The notes under the pieces: generated by a model
Seen by the model: the letters and a program-made list of their open reading frames with translations, nothing else
Databases searched by the model: none
Told to the model about the DNA's origin: nothing
Origin: Diplocarpon mali
Lineage: Eukaryota; Ascomycota; Leotiomycetes; Helotiales; Drepanopezizaceae
Direction of reading: 5' to 3'
Assembly: GCA_024741835.1 (NCBI GenBank)
Contig: JAENRP010000189.1
Coordinates: 1 to 64,000 of the forward strand
DNA length: 64,000 bases
Program-made: the position numbers and the translations under genes
Part shown: piece after piece, positions 12,949 to 23,581 of the stretch
Position numbering within the stretch: position 1 is the stretch's first letter
Layout: each line of letters opens with the position of its first letter

Positions 12949-15874
12949 ATGGTCAAATCATACTTGTAAGATCTGCTCTGAGCAGCGTCTCCAATTCTCA
13001 ACTAACTTCTTTAGGAAGTACGAACATTCGAAGACCTATGGGCTTGTGAGCTCCAGTACCTCAAATGTCGTGTGGTGCGAATCCTCGCGGAGTACTGGGA
13101 TAGCGGTGGCTGCTGGGAACGAAGAGGTCCTGTGCTGGGACATCAAAAAGGGCGAGCTGTTAAGTCGATGGAGAGACCGGAGCAGCAAGGCCCAGGTCAC
13201 TGCTATTGTACAGAGCAAAGTCGACAAGGATATATTTGCGGTCGGACACGAAGACGGGAGCATTCGCTTGTGGGATTCTAAGATCGCAACACTCATGGTC
13301 AGCTTCAATGGGCACCGATCCGCGATCACAACCCTGGTATTCGACAGATCTGGAACAAGGCTTGCCAGCGGATCCAAAGACACAGACATTATTGTGTGGG
13401 ACCTGGTCGCCGAAGTAGGACTGTTCAAGTTGAGGGGGCATAAGGATCAGATTACAGGTCTCCAATTCGTTCAACCAGAGCTCCAACAAACAGTAGATGA
13501 GAATAGCGGAATTGTCGTTGCTGCCTTTCACGACTCCAATGTCTCTGAAGGCTTTCTCCTATCTACTGGGAAGGACGCCCTCATTAAACTCTGGGATATT
13601 GCTTCTCGACATTGCATAGAAACGCACGCTGCGCAGACGAATGGGGAATGTTGGGCGTTGGGAGTATGGCCGGATCTTTCTGGGTGCATAACTGCTGGAA
13701 ATTATGGGGAACTGATTGTCTGGTCTATAGATGCTGTGGGTATGGCCGAATTCTCGACAAGGGTAGATGACGTTGCCGAAAAGCACTTCTTGAAAAGCAG
13801 AGGCATGCTCCGTGGCCAAAGCAAAGACAAGGCCTTGGAAGTCAGCTTCCATCCGCGGCAAGACTACTTTGCTGTGCATGGATCTGAGAAGGCTGTCGAG
13901 ATTTGGAGGATGCGGTCTGAGGTTGAAGTTAAGAAAGTGCTGGCGAGGAAACGCAAGAGGAGGCGTGAGAAACTTGCAATTTCGGGAGGGAAGGCGGAAG
14001 GTGACGATGCTGCGGATGAGGCTGGAGATATCTCTACCGCCGAGATCAACGATATCTTTGTTCCGTATATCGTCGTAAGAACGGGCGGTAAAGTGCGCTC
14101 CCTGGATTGGATCAAGACCAGATCCTCGAAACCCATACAGTTCCTAGCGGCAACAAATAACAACCAGCTAGAGGTGTACTCTATCCCAATTAAAGAAAAA
14201 TCCAAAGAGAGGAAGAGCGAAGAGCCGCCAGATTATTCAAGGTCCCTTGCAGTTGATTTGCCTGGTCACAGAGCAGATATCAGATCACTAGCGCTCAGTT
14301 CTGACGACAGAATGCTTGCCTCGGCTTCAAATGGGGGTCTGAAGATCTGGAACGTGCGAACGAGAACTTGCATTCGTACGTTTGAGTGTGGCTACGCTTT
14401 GTGTTGCGCTTTCTTACCGGGGGACAAGATCGTGGCAATTGGCACCAAACCTGGACAACTTGAACTGTTCGACGTTGCGTCCGCTTCAGATATTGCCAAG
14501 GTTGAAGCACACGAAGGTGCTGTGTGGTCGATACAGGTCCATCCAGATGGAAAATCGCTTGTATCTGGAGGTGCAGACAAGAGTGTCAAATTCTGGAACT
14601 TTGAGGTTGTCCAGGAAGAAATTCCAGGGACGAAACGAACAACACCCCGACTCAAACTCGCTCACACAAGAACACTGAAGGTCTCTGACGACATCCTCAG
14701 CGTTCGCTTCTCCCCGGATGCACGATTACTTGCGGTTGCTCTCTTGGACAATACCGTCAAGGTATTTTTCGTGGACTCACTCAAGCTATTTTTGAACTTG
14801 TACGGTCACAAACTGCCGGTCTTAAGCATGGATATCTCATTCGACAGCAAGTTAATCGTCACTTGCTCCGCCGACAAAAATGTTCGTCTATGGGGTCTCG
14901 AGTTTGGAGACTGCCACAAGGCATTTTTTGCTCATCAAGACAGTATCCTTCAGGTTGTGTTCGTCCCTCACAACCAGGGTGGAAATGGACACCACTTCTT
15001 CAGCAGCAGTAAAGACAAGTTGATCAAATATTGGGATGGCGACAAATTTGAGCAGATCCAAAGACTAGATGGTCACCATGGTGAAATCTGGGCTTTAGCT
15101 GTTAGCAAGACTGGAAACTTCCTCGTGAGTGCAAGTCATGACAAGAGCATTCGGGTGTGGGAGCAGACTGATGAGCAGATATTCTTGGAGGAAGAGAAAG
15201 AAAAAGAGCTTGAAGAACTCTATGAAAACACTCTTTTGACATCCCTTGAGCCAGACAAGGACAGGGATGACGACGCCGAGTTTGGAGATGTGGGTAAACA
15301 AACAAGCGAGACACTGACTGCTGGAGAAAAGATTTCCGAGGCCCTGGAACTCGGAATGGCGGATCTGGCGGTGGTGGAGGAGTGGGAGTCAGCGAAGGCC
15401 CACCAGCCCAACATCGCACCGCCTTCTCGCAATCCTCTATATATGGCACTGGGTGGTATCAGCGCCGAGCAGCATGTATTAAATGTCCTGCAGAGCATCA
15501 AAGCTGCAGCACTACAAGATGCGCTACTGGTGCTGCCATTCTCAAAACTTCCCAGCTTGTTTACGTTCATTCATATTTTCGCCACAAGGTCGATGAATAT
15601 CTACCTCACATGCCGGATACATTTATTCATGCTCCGAACTCATTATCCCCAGATAGTTGCGAGCAGGACCATGAGGCCAGTTTTGGAAGATATCAGGACG
15701 AATCTACGAAGATCTTTGAAGAGGGCAAAGGACGAAATGGGATTCAATTTTGCGGCGTTGAGGATTATTGGATCTCAACTGGATCAAAAAGGAGTGAAGG
15801 ACTATGTTGATGAGGGAACATGGGAGAGCGAGCCAGAAGTTAAGAAAAAGCGCGGGTTTGTACAAATAGCATAG
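12949..15874 (+). CDS. DIP2: U3 snoRNP / SSU processome protein DIP2 (UTP12, WDR3)
   Basis: Two exons: 12949-12965 (17 nt, coding MVKSY plus two bases) and 13015-15874, joined over a 49-nt intron (GTAAGA, branch ACTAAC, TTTAG). The product is 958 residues; yeast Dip2 is 943. Two arrays of WD40 repeats fill most of the protein, with clear blades ending in WD-like dipeptides (IRLWDSK, IIVWDLV, IKLWDIA, LKIWNVR, VKFWNFE, VRLWGLE, IKYWDGD, IRVWEQT). A C-terminal Utp12 domain follows (about 810-910, SLFTFIHIFATRSMNIYL...). A basic KKVLARKRKRRREK insert near residue 308 is a likely nucleolar signal. The protein belongs to the UTP-B module that binds U3 snoRNA and the 5' ETS for 18S rRNA maturation in the nucleolus. 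Confidence 0.97.
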
Positions 15875-16224
15875 ACGGCGAACGGCGAATACCCAGTGAT
15901 AAATGGAAGATATCTGTCAACTTACAAAGTCCGGAAACGGAGTCCTCTCATACAGGTACGCAATGTGATGTGCTTTGTCAAGTAAAAAATCCTGATTCAA
16001 AAAAAACCTATTGAAAAATCCGACGTTGAAGTTCCTGCCCCGAAATCTAAGACACCGCGAATGCGGGGTTCTCCACAAGGTCTTCGCTTCCATTACTTAC
16101 TTGCATACGCGAGCCGAGGTCGAGGTTTATCAGACGCAGCACAACCCCAGCACAACCCCAAAACAAAGCATGCCATGATAGAAATCAGCGCGACAAGCTC
16201 TTTTCCCTCCTTGCAAAACTCACA
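15875..16224. other. Short intergenic gap DIP2 to kinase gene
   Basis: A 350-bp gap contains the DIP2 3' region and the promoter of the downstream gene on the same strand. Two tandem copies of a CACAACCCCA-type 10-mer lie near 16140-16160. No gene is seen. Confidence 0.5.
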
Positions 16225-17492
16225 ATGGCTGGTGTCGTGAGGCAACCAATAGACGTGCAATCGCTAGAGCAATACATCAGCAAGACCGTACCCCTTATCA
16301 AGGTCCCCATCGATGTGAAGCAGGTAAGCCACTTCCTCCTCTATTCAGGCCACTCCTTAACAACCTGCATAGTTCGGATTTGGGCAATCAAATCCCACGT
16401 ACCAACTAACCGCGAGTGATGGGGCCAAATATGTGATGCGCAAGAAACCGCCGGGAAAGCTGGTCTCGAGAACTGCCCACCAAGTCGAGCGGGAATACCG
16501 AGTCATCCATGCTCTTGAAAAGACCGATATACCGGTTCCAATGGCGTTTTGTCTCTGCGAAGATGACAGTGTTATCGGGACGCCTTTCTATATCATGGAA
16601 TTCTTGGACGGAAGGATTATCGAGGATCCTACTATGCCAGATGTGACGCCTGAGGAAAGAAATGAAATGTCAGTACCTGCACTACGAGCAAGCACTTTCT
16701 TACACATTTCATCGGATGCTGATAGTATTCTAGGTGGCACGATGCAGTGCGTACATTAGCAAAGCTCCATCGTATCAATCCAAGAGATGTAGGGCTAGAG
16801 GACTTCGGCAAGCCCTCTGGGTTCTACGACCGGCAGATCAAAACATTCGGCACTATAAGCAAAGCACAAGCAGCGGCGAGGGACTTAAATACGAAAGAGG
16901 CAGTGGGACAAATCCCACATGTTGAAGAAATGCTGCAATTCTTTGCAGACAAAAATTACCAACCCAAGGATCGAGTACATCCTGTACATGGCGACTACAA
17001 GATCGACAATCTGGTCTTCCACAAAACTGAGCCAAGAGTAATCGGAATACTAGAGTAAGTCACCACTGTGTGAATATTTGACGAATCTGTATCTGATGGC
17101 TATCCAGCTGGGAAATGTCAACAATCGGACATCCCCTCTCTGACCTTGTTAATCTAACAGCCCCCTTCTACCTCGTTAACTCCCCTCTTGGTAGAAAACT
17201 TCCCTCTTTCCGAGAAGGCGCAACCCTGGGCCTCCCAACCAAAGAGGACATCATCAAATGGTACGCTGAAGTAGCCGGCTGGGACCCCAGTCCCGACCTG
17301 CCGTGGGGGGTGTCGTTCGGCTTCTTCAGAGCGACGTGTATCTACCAGGGGATTGCGGCCAGATGGGCTGTACGACAGGCGAGCAGTGCGAAGGCGAAGG
17401 AAAATGCCCTGGCTAGGCATCCAATGGGACAGTTGGCTTGGGAGCATGTAAAAAGAGCGAGGGAGGAGATGAAAAATAAGGCGAAGTTGTAA
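16225..17492 (+). CDS. APH-family phosphotransferase (ACAD10/11-like kinase domain)
   Basis: Four exons: 16225-16323, 16373-16668, 16734-17054 and 17108-17492, giving 366 residues. Introns are 49, 65 and 53 nt with GTAAGC, GTCAGT and GTAAGT donors. The fold is aminoglycoside phosphotransferase/choline-kinase-like: the nucleotide loop [12 protein letters not shown], the lysine segment YVMRKKPPG, the catalytic loop [13 protein letters not shown] (H-x-D-x4-N) and the metal-binding DWE that forms across the last splice junction ([16 protein letters not shown]). This matches the stand-alone fungal relatives of the kinase domain of acyl-CoA dehydrogenases ACAD10/ACAD11, where the human enzymes are linked to 4-hydroxy fatty acid catabolism. 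The substrate of the fungal protein is unknown to me. No organelle signal is obvious. Confidence 0.93.
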
Positions 17493-18577
17493 TAGAGTCT
17501 GACGTTTGATGAAATTTGACGGAAAACAGGATTCTTAATGCAGAAGTTTCCTATGTGAATATCCTTGTGGTAGGATTATTGGGATCTCCAACACATCCTC
17601 CAGCTGTTTTTGCTTTCACTCTTTTTGACATTCGTCACACTCCTTGGCCGAATAGCGTGGCTCTAGCCTATACGGCTAGCCCAATAACAAAAGACATTGG
17701 ACCAGCCTCGTTGCGAATCCAAGCTGGACACGGTTACCATGGATGGAGCAAATAGGAAAAAATCACTCGAGACAGTCTTCATTCATTGATTTGAATAGCG
17801 AGACCGAATAACGACTATGGAGTACTTGAAGAGAGTAACTATGAGACTCAGGTCTACTGCGAATATCCTTTTCCACCGTCCCAAGAAAATATAGCTCCGA
17901 GTACCTAAAAAATGCGACTACACTCGTGCTCGTTCCAAGAAGTATCCTATTGTCCAAGATCACCAAATAACCAAGCAATAAATTGCCATATTCATATTTG
18001 AGAAATTGGTGCAAAGTGCTTAGACCAATGATTAGGCCAGCGTGCTAGAGTGTACTCACGATAGTAATCACTTGCCACAGTTTCGAAGCACCATTACCTG
18101 CCTAACTATAGACACAAAACGCTGACCAAGATTTATAAAATGACGTAAGATCTTGAAGCATAGGAACTGGTTTGTGTTACGATAGACGTACAGCAAAGCA
18201 AAAGATAACCCTTAGTCGAACTAACATCACGCGTCGCTCATTACGTAGAGAATGACCTTTAGAGCTTCAAAATAAAGCGTGTGAATAAATAGCGTAGTTT
18301 TAGCAGTAACGTAGTGCTGGTATATGTATAGGATTTGAATGTTACGGTCAGGTAGAATAAACCTTGGATACCTACCTACCTAGTCGAGACCCGACGTGGA
18401 AACTATGCTCGCTTATAAAATAGCGTGGGCAAAACGACCGCCTAAATCGCGTGAACTTCTCTCGCAGCGCGTTCACTCACATATACCACCACGACTTCGA
18501 AAATCTCGACACGCAACACCCTGAGAGACAATAATCACGAAAACACAGGAGAAGAAGGAGAAGCATCGTCAATCACA
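17493..18577. promoter_or_regulatory. Intergenic region with promoter of the 612-residue protein gene
   Basis: No gene is seen in this 1.1-kb interval. An ACGCGT hexamer at 18229-18234, about 350 bp before the next ATG, matches the MCB core bound by MBF-type cell-cycle factors. Closer to the start, around 18450-18477, a GTGAAC...GTTCAC inverted hexamer flanks a GC-rich spacer. Both are sequence matches only; a six-base match is weak evidence by itself. Confidence 0.35.
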
Positions 18578-20416
18578 ATGCCGCGCCCAAAGCGCACGAA
18601 GGTTGCGCCTTCTGCACCTGCCCCGCGCGTCAGAAAACCTACGAAGACCGCGCCTCCGGCTGTAGCAGCTCCAGAGACAACGAAAGAACCATTCAATGAT
18701 TTGTACGATGTTAGCGATACTGGAGAGGAAGTTAAGGCAAATGCACGACGTGTCAAGAAGAGCAAAGCTAAAGAAAAAGCTGTGGCTGGATCTTTGCCCA
18801 AAGCTGTGTTACATTCTCGCGACTCTGACACCAGGGAGGCCGGACGTGATGAGAATCAGCTGGAGATTGATCATATGCCTTCAGAAGAACCAGTGCAAGA
18901 ATCTCTTCTCTCAGATATTAACCTGGAGTCGAGTAGTCCTGCGATGGAGACTGGCAGAAGAGACAGGAATACATCAGCGTTAGAAAATCCAACAGTTGCG
19001 ATCGGAAATTTCAAGAGAAGAGCGCGACAGCTAAGCATCCTCGGCCGTGGGCCTGGTCGAGCGAGATCGAGTAGTTTGGATTCTAATCTGGCAGATGGTA
19101 CGGGGCTTGTGAGCGTGGGAAGAAAAACCACGTCGACAATGTTGATGAGCAGTTTCAAGCGCAGACCTAGGGAACGTAGCATTATGAGGCTAAATGCTGG
19201 ATCCCTTGCTCCTAGCAGTATGGCCCTGGAGTTGGAAGAAGAGGCCCCAGCGCATGTTGGTCCAGCACATGATGAATCTTTGGAGCTTCGGGAACAGGAG
19301 CCTAGGGCCTTATGGAGTGTCAAAAAGATCCGGCAGGGCCAGCCGCTGGATTATGATTACGACGAAGATGAATTCAATCCTGATGATGAGTCAACGCCGC
19401 TAAATCTTTCGAAAACCAGAAACTTGGCAAGCTCCTCAGCTGCATCATCGGCTAATTCTAGAAAGCGCAAGTTATCGGCAGCTCAAGCACCACGATCAAG
19501 TCCACCTCTGAATTCTCTTGAAGATATCGACGCAGTGAAGGCAGTTCCGGCTACATATCCTTCCAGTGACGAGAGAGAGGGGGGGGATGCCGAGCCTTCG
19601 CCCGAACTAATAAGACTTTCTATTGAGGCGAGCTCCAAAACCCCGGAACTTTTGAGCGACACGATGGCTCCCCCTCAAAGCAGCAGTTCAGTTCCCCCCA
19701 GTCCTGAACTGCCATGCATGGTATCACGAGCGCCGTCCAGAGGCCGTCGCCCTATACGCGGCAGAACTCCTCCAAGGACACAAGACTCGCCAATCTCCTC
19801 ACCACCATCCCTCACGCATTCTCCAAACAGACCAGCTCACAGCGCGACTGCACGGAGCCGCAAAACACCGCGAATTGCTCCGCCCCCTAGCACCTTCTCG
19901 ACGGCTCAACTTCAAGCACTTCTACCGCGCAGGCGCACAAGACATGCAGCACGGGATCACTTAGACATTCCAAGCTCGGAGGATGAGGTCGATGTCTCCG
20001 GTCTCGCACCGGAGGATGACGAGCTCTCTCACTTGAATGTACATGCCCGAGCTCGGCGTCAAGCAAGTGTTCGAGCTCGGGCGCCAGCACCTACCAAGAA
20101 AGGCGCAAAAGTCAATAAGCTGACCCCGAAGCAAAGAGATTCTCCTGTGAAGCGAACATACGGAGCTGCTCGAGCAATCGCAACTTCAGACAAGGAAAAT
20201 GATGCGGGGGTGGATGAAGAGCTTGATCCTGACGATAGCCTGGCTCCGTTACCAGACGATGATGGCAACGGCAATTCAGAGAACAGTCAGGAGCTGGAGA
20301 AAAGAGTCGGCAAGGAACTGAAACAGGCAGCGAAGAAATTCCAGGAAGTTGACAAGTGGGAGTTGGAGTTTGAAGATATTACCGCGAGCTCTTCTTCTCC
20401 CAGAGATGCTCGATAG
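18578..20416 (+). CDS. Uncharacterised disordered nuclear-type protein with KEN box
   Basis: A single uninterrupted ORF encodes 612 residues. I do not recognise a named family. Composition points to an intrinsically disordered nuclear protein: a very basic start (MPRPKRTKV), a lysine-rich patch (RRVKKSKAKEKA), paired motifs FKRRARQLSILGRG and FKRRPRERSIMRLN at about 145 and 205, an acidic DYDYDEDEFNPDDE segment at about 260, SP/TP-rich Ser/Pro stretches from 300 to 430, and an LQALLPRRRTR motif near 445. A KEN triplet at residues 539-541 (SDKENDAG) looks like an APC/C degron. The C-terminus after residue 565 (ELKQAAKKFQEVDKWELEFEDI) is predicted helical and is the part most likely to be conserved. 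A cell-cycle or chromatin role is inference. The gene converges on PRO1, with 381 bp between the stop codons. Confidence 0.85.
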   Translation: MPRPKRTKVAPSAPAPRVRKPTKTAPPAVAAPETTKEPFNDLYDVSDTGEEVKANARRVKKSKAKEKAVAGSLPKAVLHSRDSDTREAGRDENQLEIDHMPSEEPVQESLLSDINLESSSPAMETGRRDRNTSALENPTVAIGNFKRRARQLSILGRGPGRARSSSLDSNLADGTGLVSVGRKTTSTMLMSSFKRRPRERSIMRLNAGSLAPSSMALELEEEAPAHVGPAHDESLELREQEPRALWSVKKIRQGQPLDYDYDEDEFNPDDESTPLNLSKTRNLASSSAASSANSRKRKLSAAQAPRSSPPLNSLEDIDAVKAVPATYPSSDEREGGDAEPSPELIRLSIEASSKTPELLSDTMAPPQSSSSVPPSPELPCMVSRAPSRGRRPIRGRTPPRTQDSPISSPPSLTHSPNRPAHSATARSRKTPRIAPPPSTFSTAQLQALLPRRRTRHAARDHLDIPSSEDEVDVSGLAPEDDELSHLNVHARARRQASVRARAPAPTKKGAKVNKLTPKQRDSPVKRTYGAARAIATSDKENDAGVDEELDPDDSLAPLPDDDGNGNSENSQELEKRVGKELKQAAKKFQEVDKWELEFEDITASSSSPRDAR

Positions 20417-20797
20417 CTTTTGTTCTTCTATCTTGCTATAAGGCAATTCACGATCAATGGTCATTCGGCGTTGCGGATCAAGCGGAGGATGAGCGAGGTT
20501 ATGATTGCACGAGTTGGATGGGGTAGGAGTTTCAAGGGTTGGAAATTTTCCGGCGTGCATCTACGGGGCCTATAGGCGGAGCAGGGTCTATAGGGATAGC
20601 TTAATAGCTGAATTGGGTGATCAAGAGTCAAATCAATGTTGAGTCGGCGTTTAGCTCTCGACAATGTTAAAAAACACGTGTCTTGTAATGATCTCTGGTT
20701 ATTCGATTGCTTCCTGACTCTTGACCCATTTTCGAACCAACGCCGCCATCTCTGAACACCGTACCCTTGGAATGTATCTTTTCGGGAAAAAGAGCGA

Positions 20798-22375
20798 TCA
20801 TCGGACCTCTGAAGTAGGAGTCACAGGTCTACTTTCCCTTACAAAGAAGCTGATGTTCTCTCTCAGCGCCACATACTCGCTCTCCGCATATCCAAGTAAG
20901 CGCTGAATTTCACAACTCCTGACACCCTTGATACGCATAATCTCCGCAGCACTGTAATTCACCAATGCCCTTCCAACTTCAATGCCCGGCCCTTCCCAAA
21001 GCTTCACTGCCACTCCTTCGCCGGTGTCGTACTGTAGAGTCGATTTTGGGATCCGATCCACAACAACTAGTCGGACGGCTTCTTGCTGTGCGAATGTCCC
21101 CTCGACGTCTACAACGCCGACGGGCAGGAGACCCGCTTTATTGCAGAGAGCCCGGTGCGCACCAGAGTCGATGTAGACAGTGCCATGAGGAGCGAGACCG
21201 TGCAAGAGCCAAAAGTAGCGGTCCCGAATTGGTTGCGACGATGGAATGAACCTCGTGTGCAAAGGAGCTTCTGCTTTCAGCTCCAAAGAGGCAGCGGAGC
21301 GGGCCAGGGGCTCTTCGAACGAGGCAGAGGATGAGCTGATCGTCTTACCGGAAGGAGGTGTGGATGGGAGGGAAGCTGAGGAGGTCTTGAGGTTTTGCAC
21401 GTAACCAACTATGTTGGCTATGTTGCCGGGGTTAGAGGAGCGTGTTATTACAGTTGTTACGCCGGCAGAGGTTGCGAGGCGGGCGGCGACAATTTTGGTC
21501 GACATGCCGCCCGTGCCTAGAGCTGAGCCTGCGCTAGAAACTGTCGGTCGTTAGCTCTAGTACGTCTCCATTGGGTAGTTGGGAATAGTACCATCGGCTT
21601 GCAAGGCGCCGATGTCCTCTACTACTTCGATGGGTTGAGCACCTGGGTGGGTTCTTGGGTTCTTGTCAAAGAGACAGTCAACATCCGTCATCAGAAAAAG
21701 GTAGTCGGCGTGGACCATTGCAGCTGTGATGGCCGATAGCGTGTCGTTATCTCCAAATTTGATTTCGGTAACGGCGATAGTATCATTCTCATTGACGATT
21801 GGGATGACGCCCATTTCAAGAAGCTCCGCGAATGTGTTTTGAGCATTAAGATATTGAGTACGCTGGCTTAGGAATCAATGACAGAAAGCACCGATATAGT
21901 GGCAAGGCTTACATCTGCAATATCATTTCTCGTAAGCAGAATTTGAGCAACTGGTTGATTGAAGTATCCGAACAAGCTGTCCCAGAGACTTATGAGCCGA
22001 CATTGTCCAATGGCTGCTAATGCCTGAGAGCCTGGTTAATACGCATACTAGTCAAGATTTTTGAAACTCTACAAAGCACATGCCTGAATTCTTGGAAGAT
22101 GTTTAGGTCTCTTGTTAAGCCCCATCCTCCTCAGACCAACACCGATAGCTCCTGAAGAGACAATAATGACTTTGTGGCCATCTTTATGGAGCTTCACAGC
22201 CGTCTCGACGATCATAGTCAAGATGGAGAGCAGAGGCTCATGAGTTCTTTCATCTACAATTGAGCTTGTCCCTATATTCTCGTCAGTGGAGTGCAAAAAC
22301 CCAGATGATTGGGAAAAACCGACCAAGTTTTATGACAATTGTCAATGGTTTCGGTGCTTTCATCTTCACATGCAT
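20798..22375 (-). CDS. PRO1: Glutamate 5-kinase
   Basis: Five exons: 22375-22324, 22271-22084, 22023-21913, 21862-21592 and 21528-20798, giving 450 residues (yeast Pro1 is 428). It catalyses ATP-dependent phosphorylation of L-glutamate, the first step of proline synthesis, in the cytosol. Visible motifs in order: TIVIKLGTSS (phosphate-binding start), [87 protein letters not shown], and a C-terminal PUA domain (from about residue 335: [13 protein letters not shown]...). Intron 2 (22083-22024) is best read as GC-AG (CAG then GCATGT) because this restores [15 protein letters not shown] alternative would insert four residues. A second in-frame Met four codons in (22363) is an alternative start. 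Confidence 0.96.
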
Positions 22376-22629
22376 AATTCTCTGAAATCACACCCATCGG
22401 GAAAAAATGTGATTAGAAGAAATTTATGAACGAGAATTGGCTAACATGCGTCAGGCCTGAATCCCATGCAGCGAAATCGGCCAAACCCAGCCTTGTCTTC
22501 ACCAGCCAATCAAGAAGCTTCCTCATCTGTACCAAAATCAACACCTCGCGCGGGACTGTTGGCAACACCACTTCATTCCCACGCCTTGTTGCCACTTAAT
22601 CCACCCCAGCAAGGCTCCCACTCGTTGCA
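22376..22629. promoter_or_regulatory. Shared divergent promoter of PRO1 and ATP23
   Basis: The 254 bp between the divergent start codons of PRO1 (22375, minus) and ATP23 (22630, plus) must carry both promoters. I looked for a TGACTCA-type site of the cross-pathway amino-acid regulator, as might be expected for PRO1, and found none. Confidence 0.6.
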
Positions 22630-23416
22630 ATGGCAGAAGAAACACCGAAACCTCTCGCAGCGCCAACTTCAAACGATCATGCGAACACAGGCTACGACCC
22701 TAACACGAGATGGAGCAACTACTGGAACATCATCACTGGACGCATGACCCCAGAAGGGCAGCATGAATTCCGTGAAGCAGCGTACATCCGCAACGAAGCC
22801 GCTGACTGCAAGCGATGCGACGAGTGGCGAGACTGGTGTTTCGCGTACTCGCCGACGGTCACATTCATGAGGAAGAATATCGAGGCCCTAAACGGAGATT
22901 TGCACGCGGGCAATGTGATGTGCAGACGGTGTCCGACGAGGAGGGACGAGAACGGCAATTATGTCAGGCAGGGTGGGGGTTTCAGTCCGGATCATGGCAT
23001 TCTGCTGTGCGCGAACGAGATTAGCAATCGTAAACAGCTGGAGGATACGCTGGCACATGAGATGGTGCACGCCTGGGACCATTTGAGGTGGAAGGTCGAT
23101 TGGGGGGACTTGAGGCATGCTGCTTGTACGGAGGTAAGTTTGTGATATGCGCGTTGCTTTGCGTCGCAGGAGACTAACAAATTCGTAGATCAGGGCTTCA
23201 AGTTTGAGTGGAGAATGCAGGTGGACGAAGGAGTTCTGGATGAGGAATAACTGGAAACTTACCCAGCAACATCAGAACTGTGTGAGGGCGAGGGCTGTAC
23301 AGTCGGTCATGAACAGGCCGTCTTGCAAAAACGATGCACAGGCTGTGAAGGTCGTGAATGAGGTGTGGGACTCCTGCTTTGCAGATACGCGGCCGTTCGA
23401 TGGCATTTACAGGTAG
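22630..23416 (+). CDS. ATP23: Mitochondrial inner membrane metalloprotease ATP23
   Basis: Two exons: 22630-23133 and 23189-23416 (55-nt intron, GTAAGT...TCGTAG, phase 0), giving 243 residues. The M76-type zinc motif HEMVHAWD (HExxH) sits at about residue 142, followed by the family's [10 protein letters not shown] segment, whose last two residues come from exon 2. Several conserved Cys residues occur as in Atp23: [22 protein letters not shown] and the C-terminal [13 protein letters not shown] end. In yeast, Atp23 sits in the intermembrane space, matures ATP synthase subunit 6 and acts as a chaperone for Fo assembly. The ATG at 22630 gives the usual N-terminus before the conserved WSNYWN segment. 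The gene is divergent from PRO1 and convergent with the Aurora kinase gene, 165 bp between stops. Confidence 0.97.
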
Positions 23417-23581
23417 AATTTGAAGGAGAAAGTTATATCAAGTTGTACAGAAGCAGAGGCAAGAAATACTTTTCATGATATTATTGTTAGAGTAGGCGTC
23501 CAGGAAATATATCGGTCTCTACCTCCCAAAATCACGCCCTCCCAGACTCCAAAACGCCGGCTTCATGAAATTAATTCTTCA

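Noticed and set aside
13036..13428. Long frames antisense to DIP2 and to other genes (for example 3709-3996 plus strand, 19323-18871, 32832-32326)
   Set aside because: They are shadows of well-supported genes in other frames and show no independent protein features.
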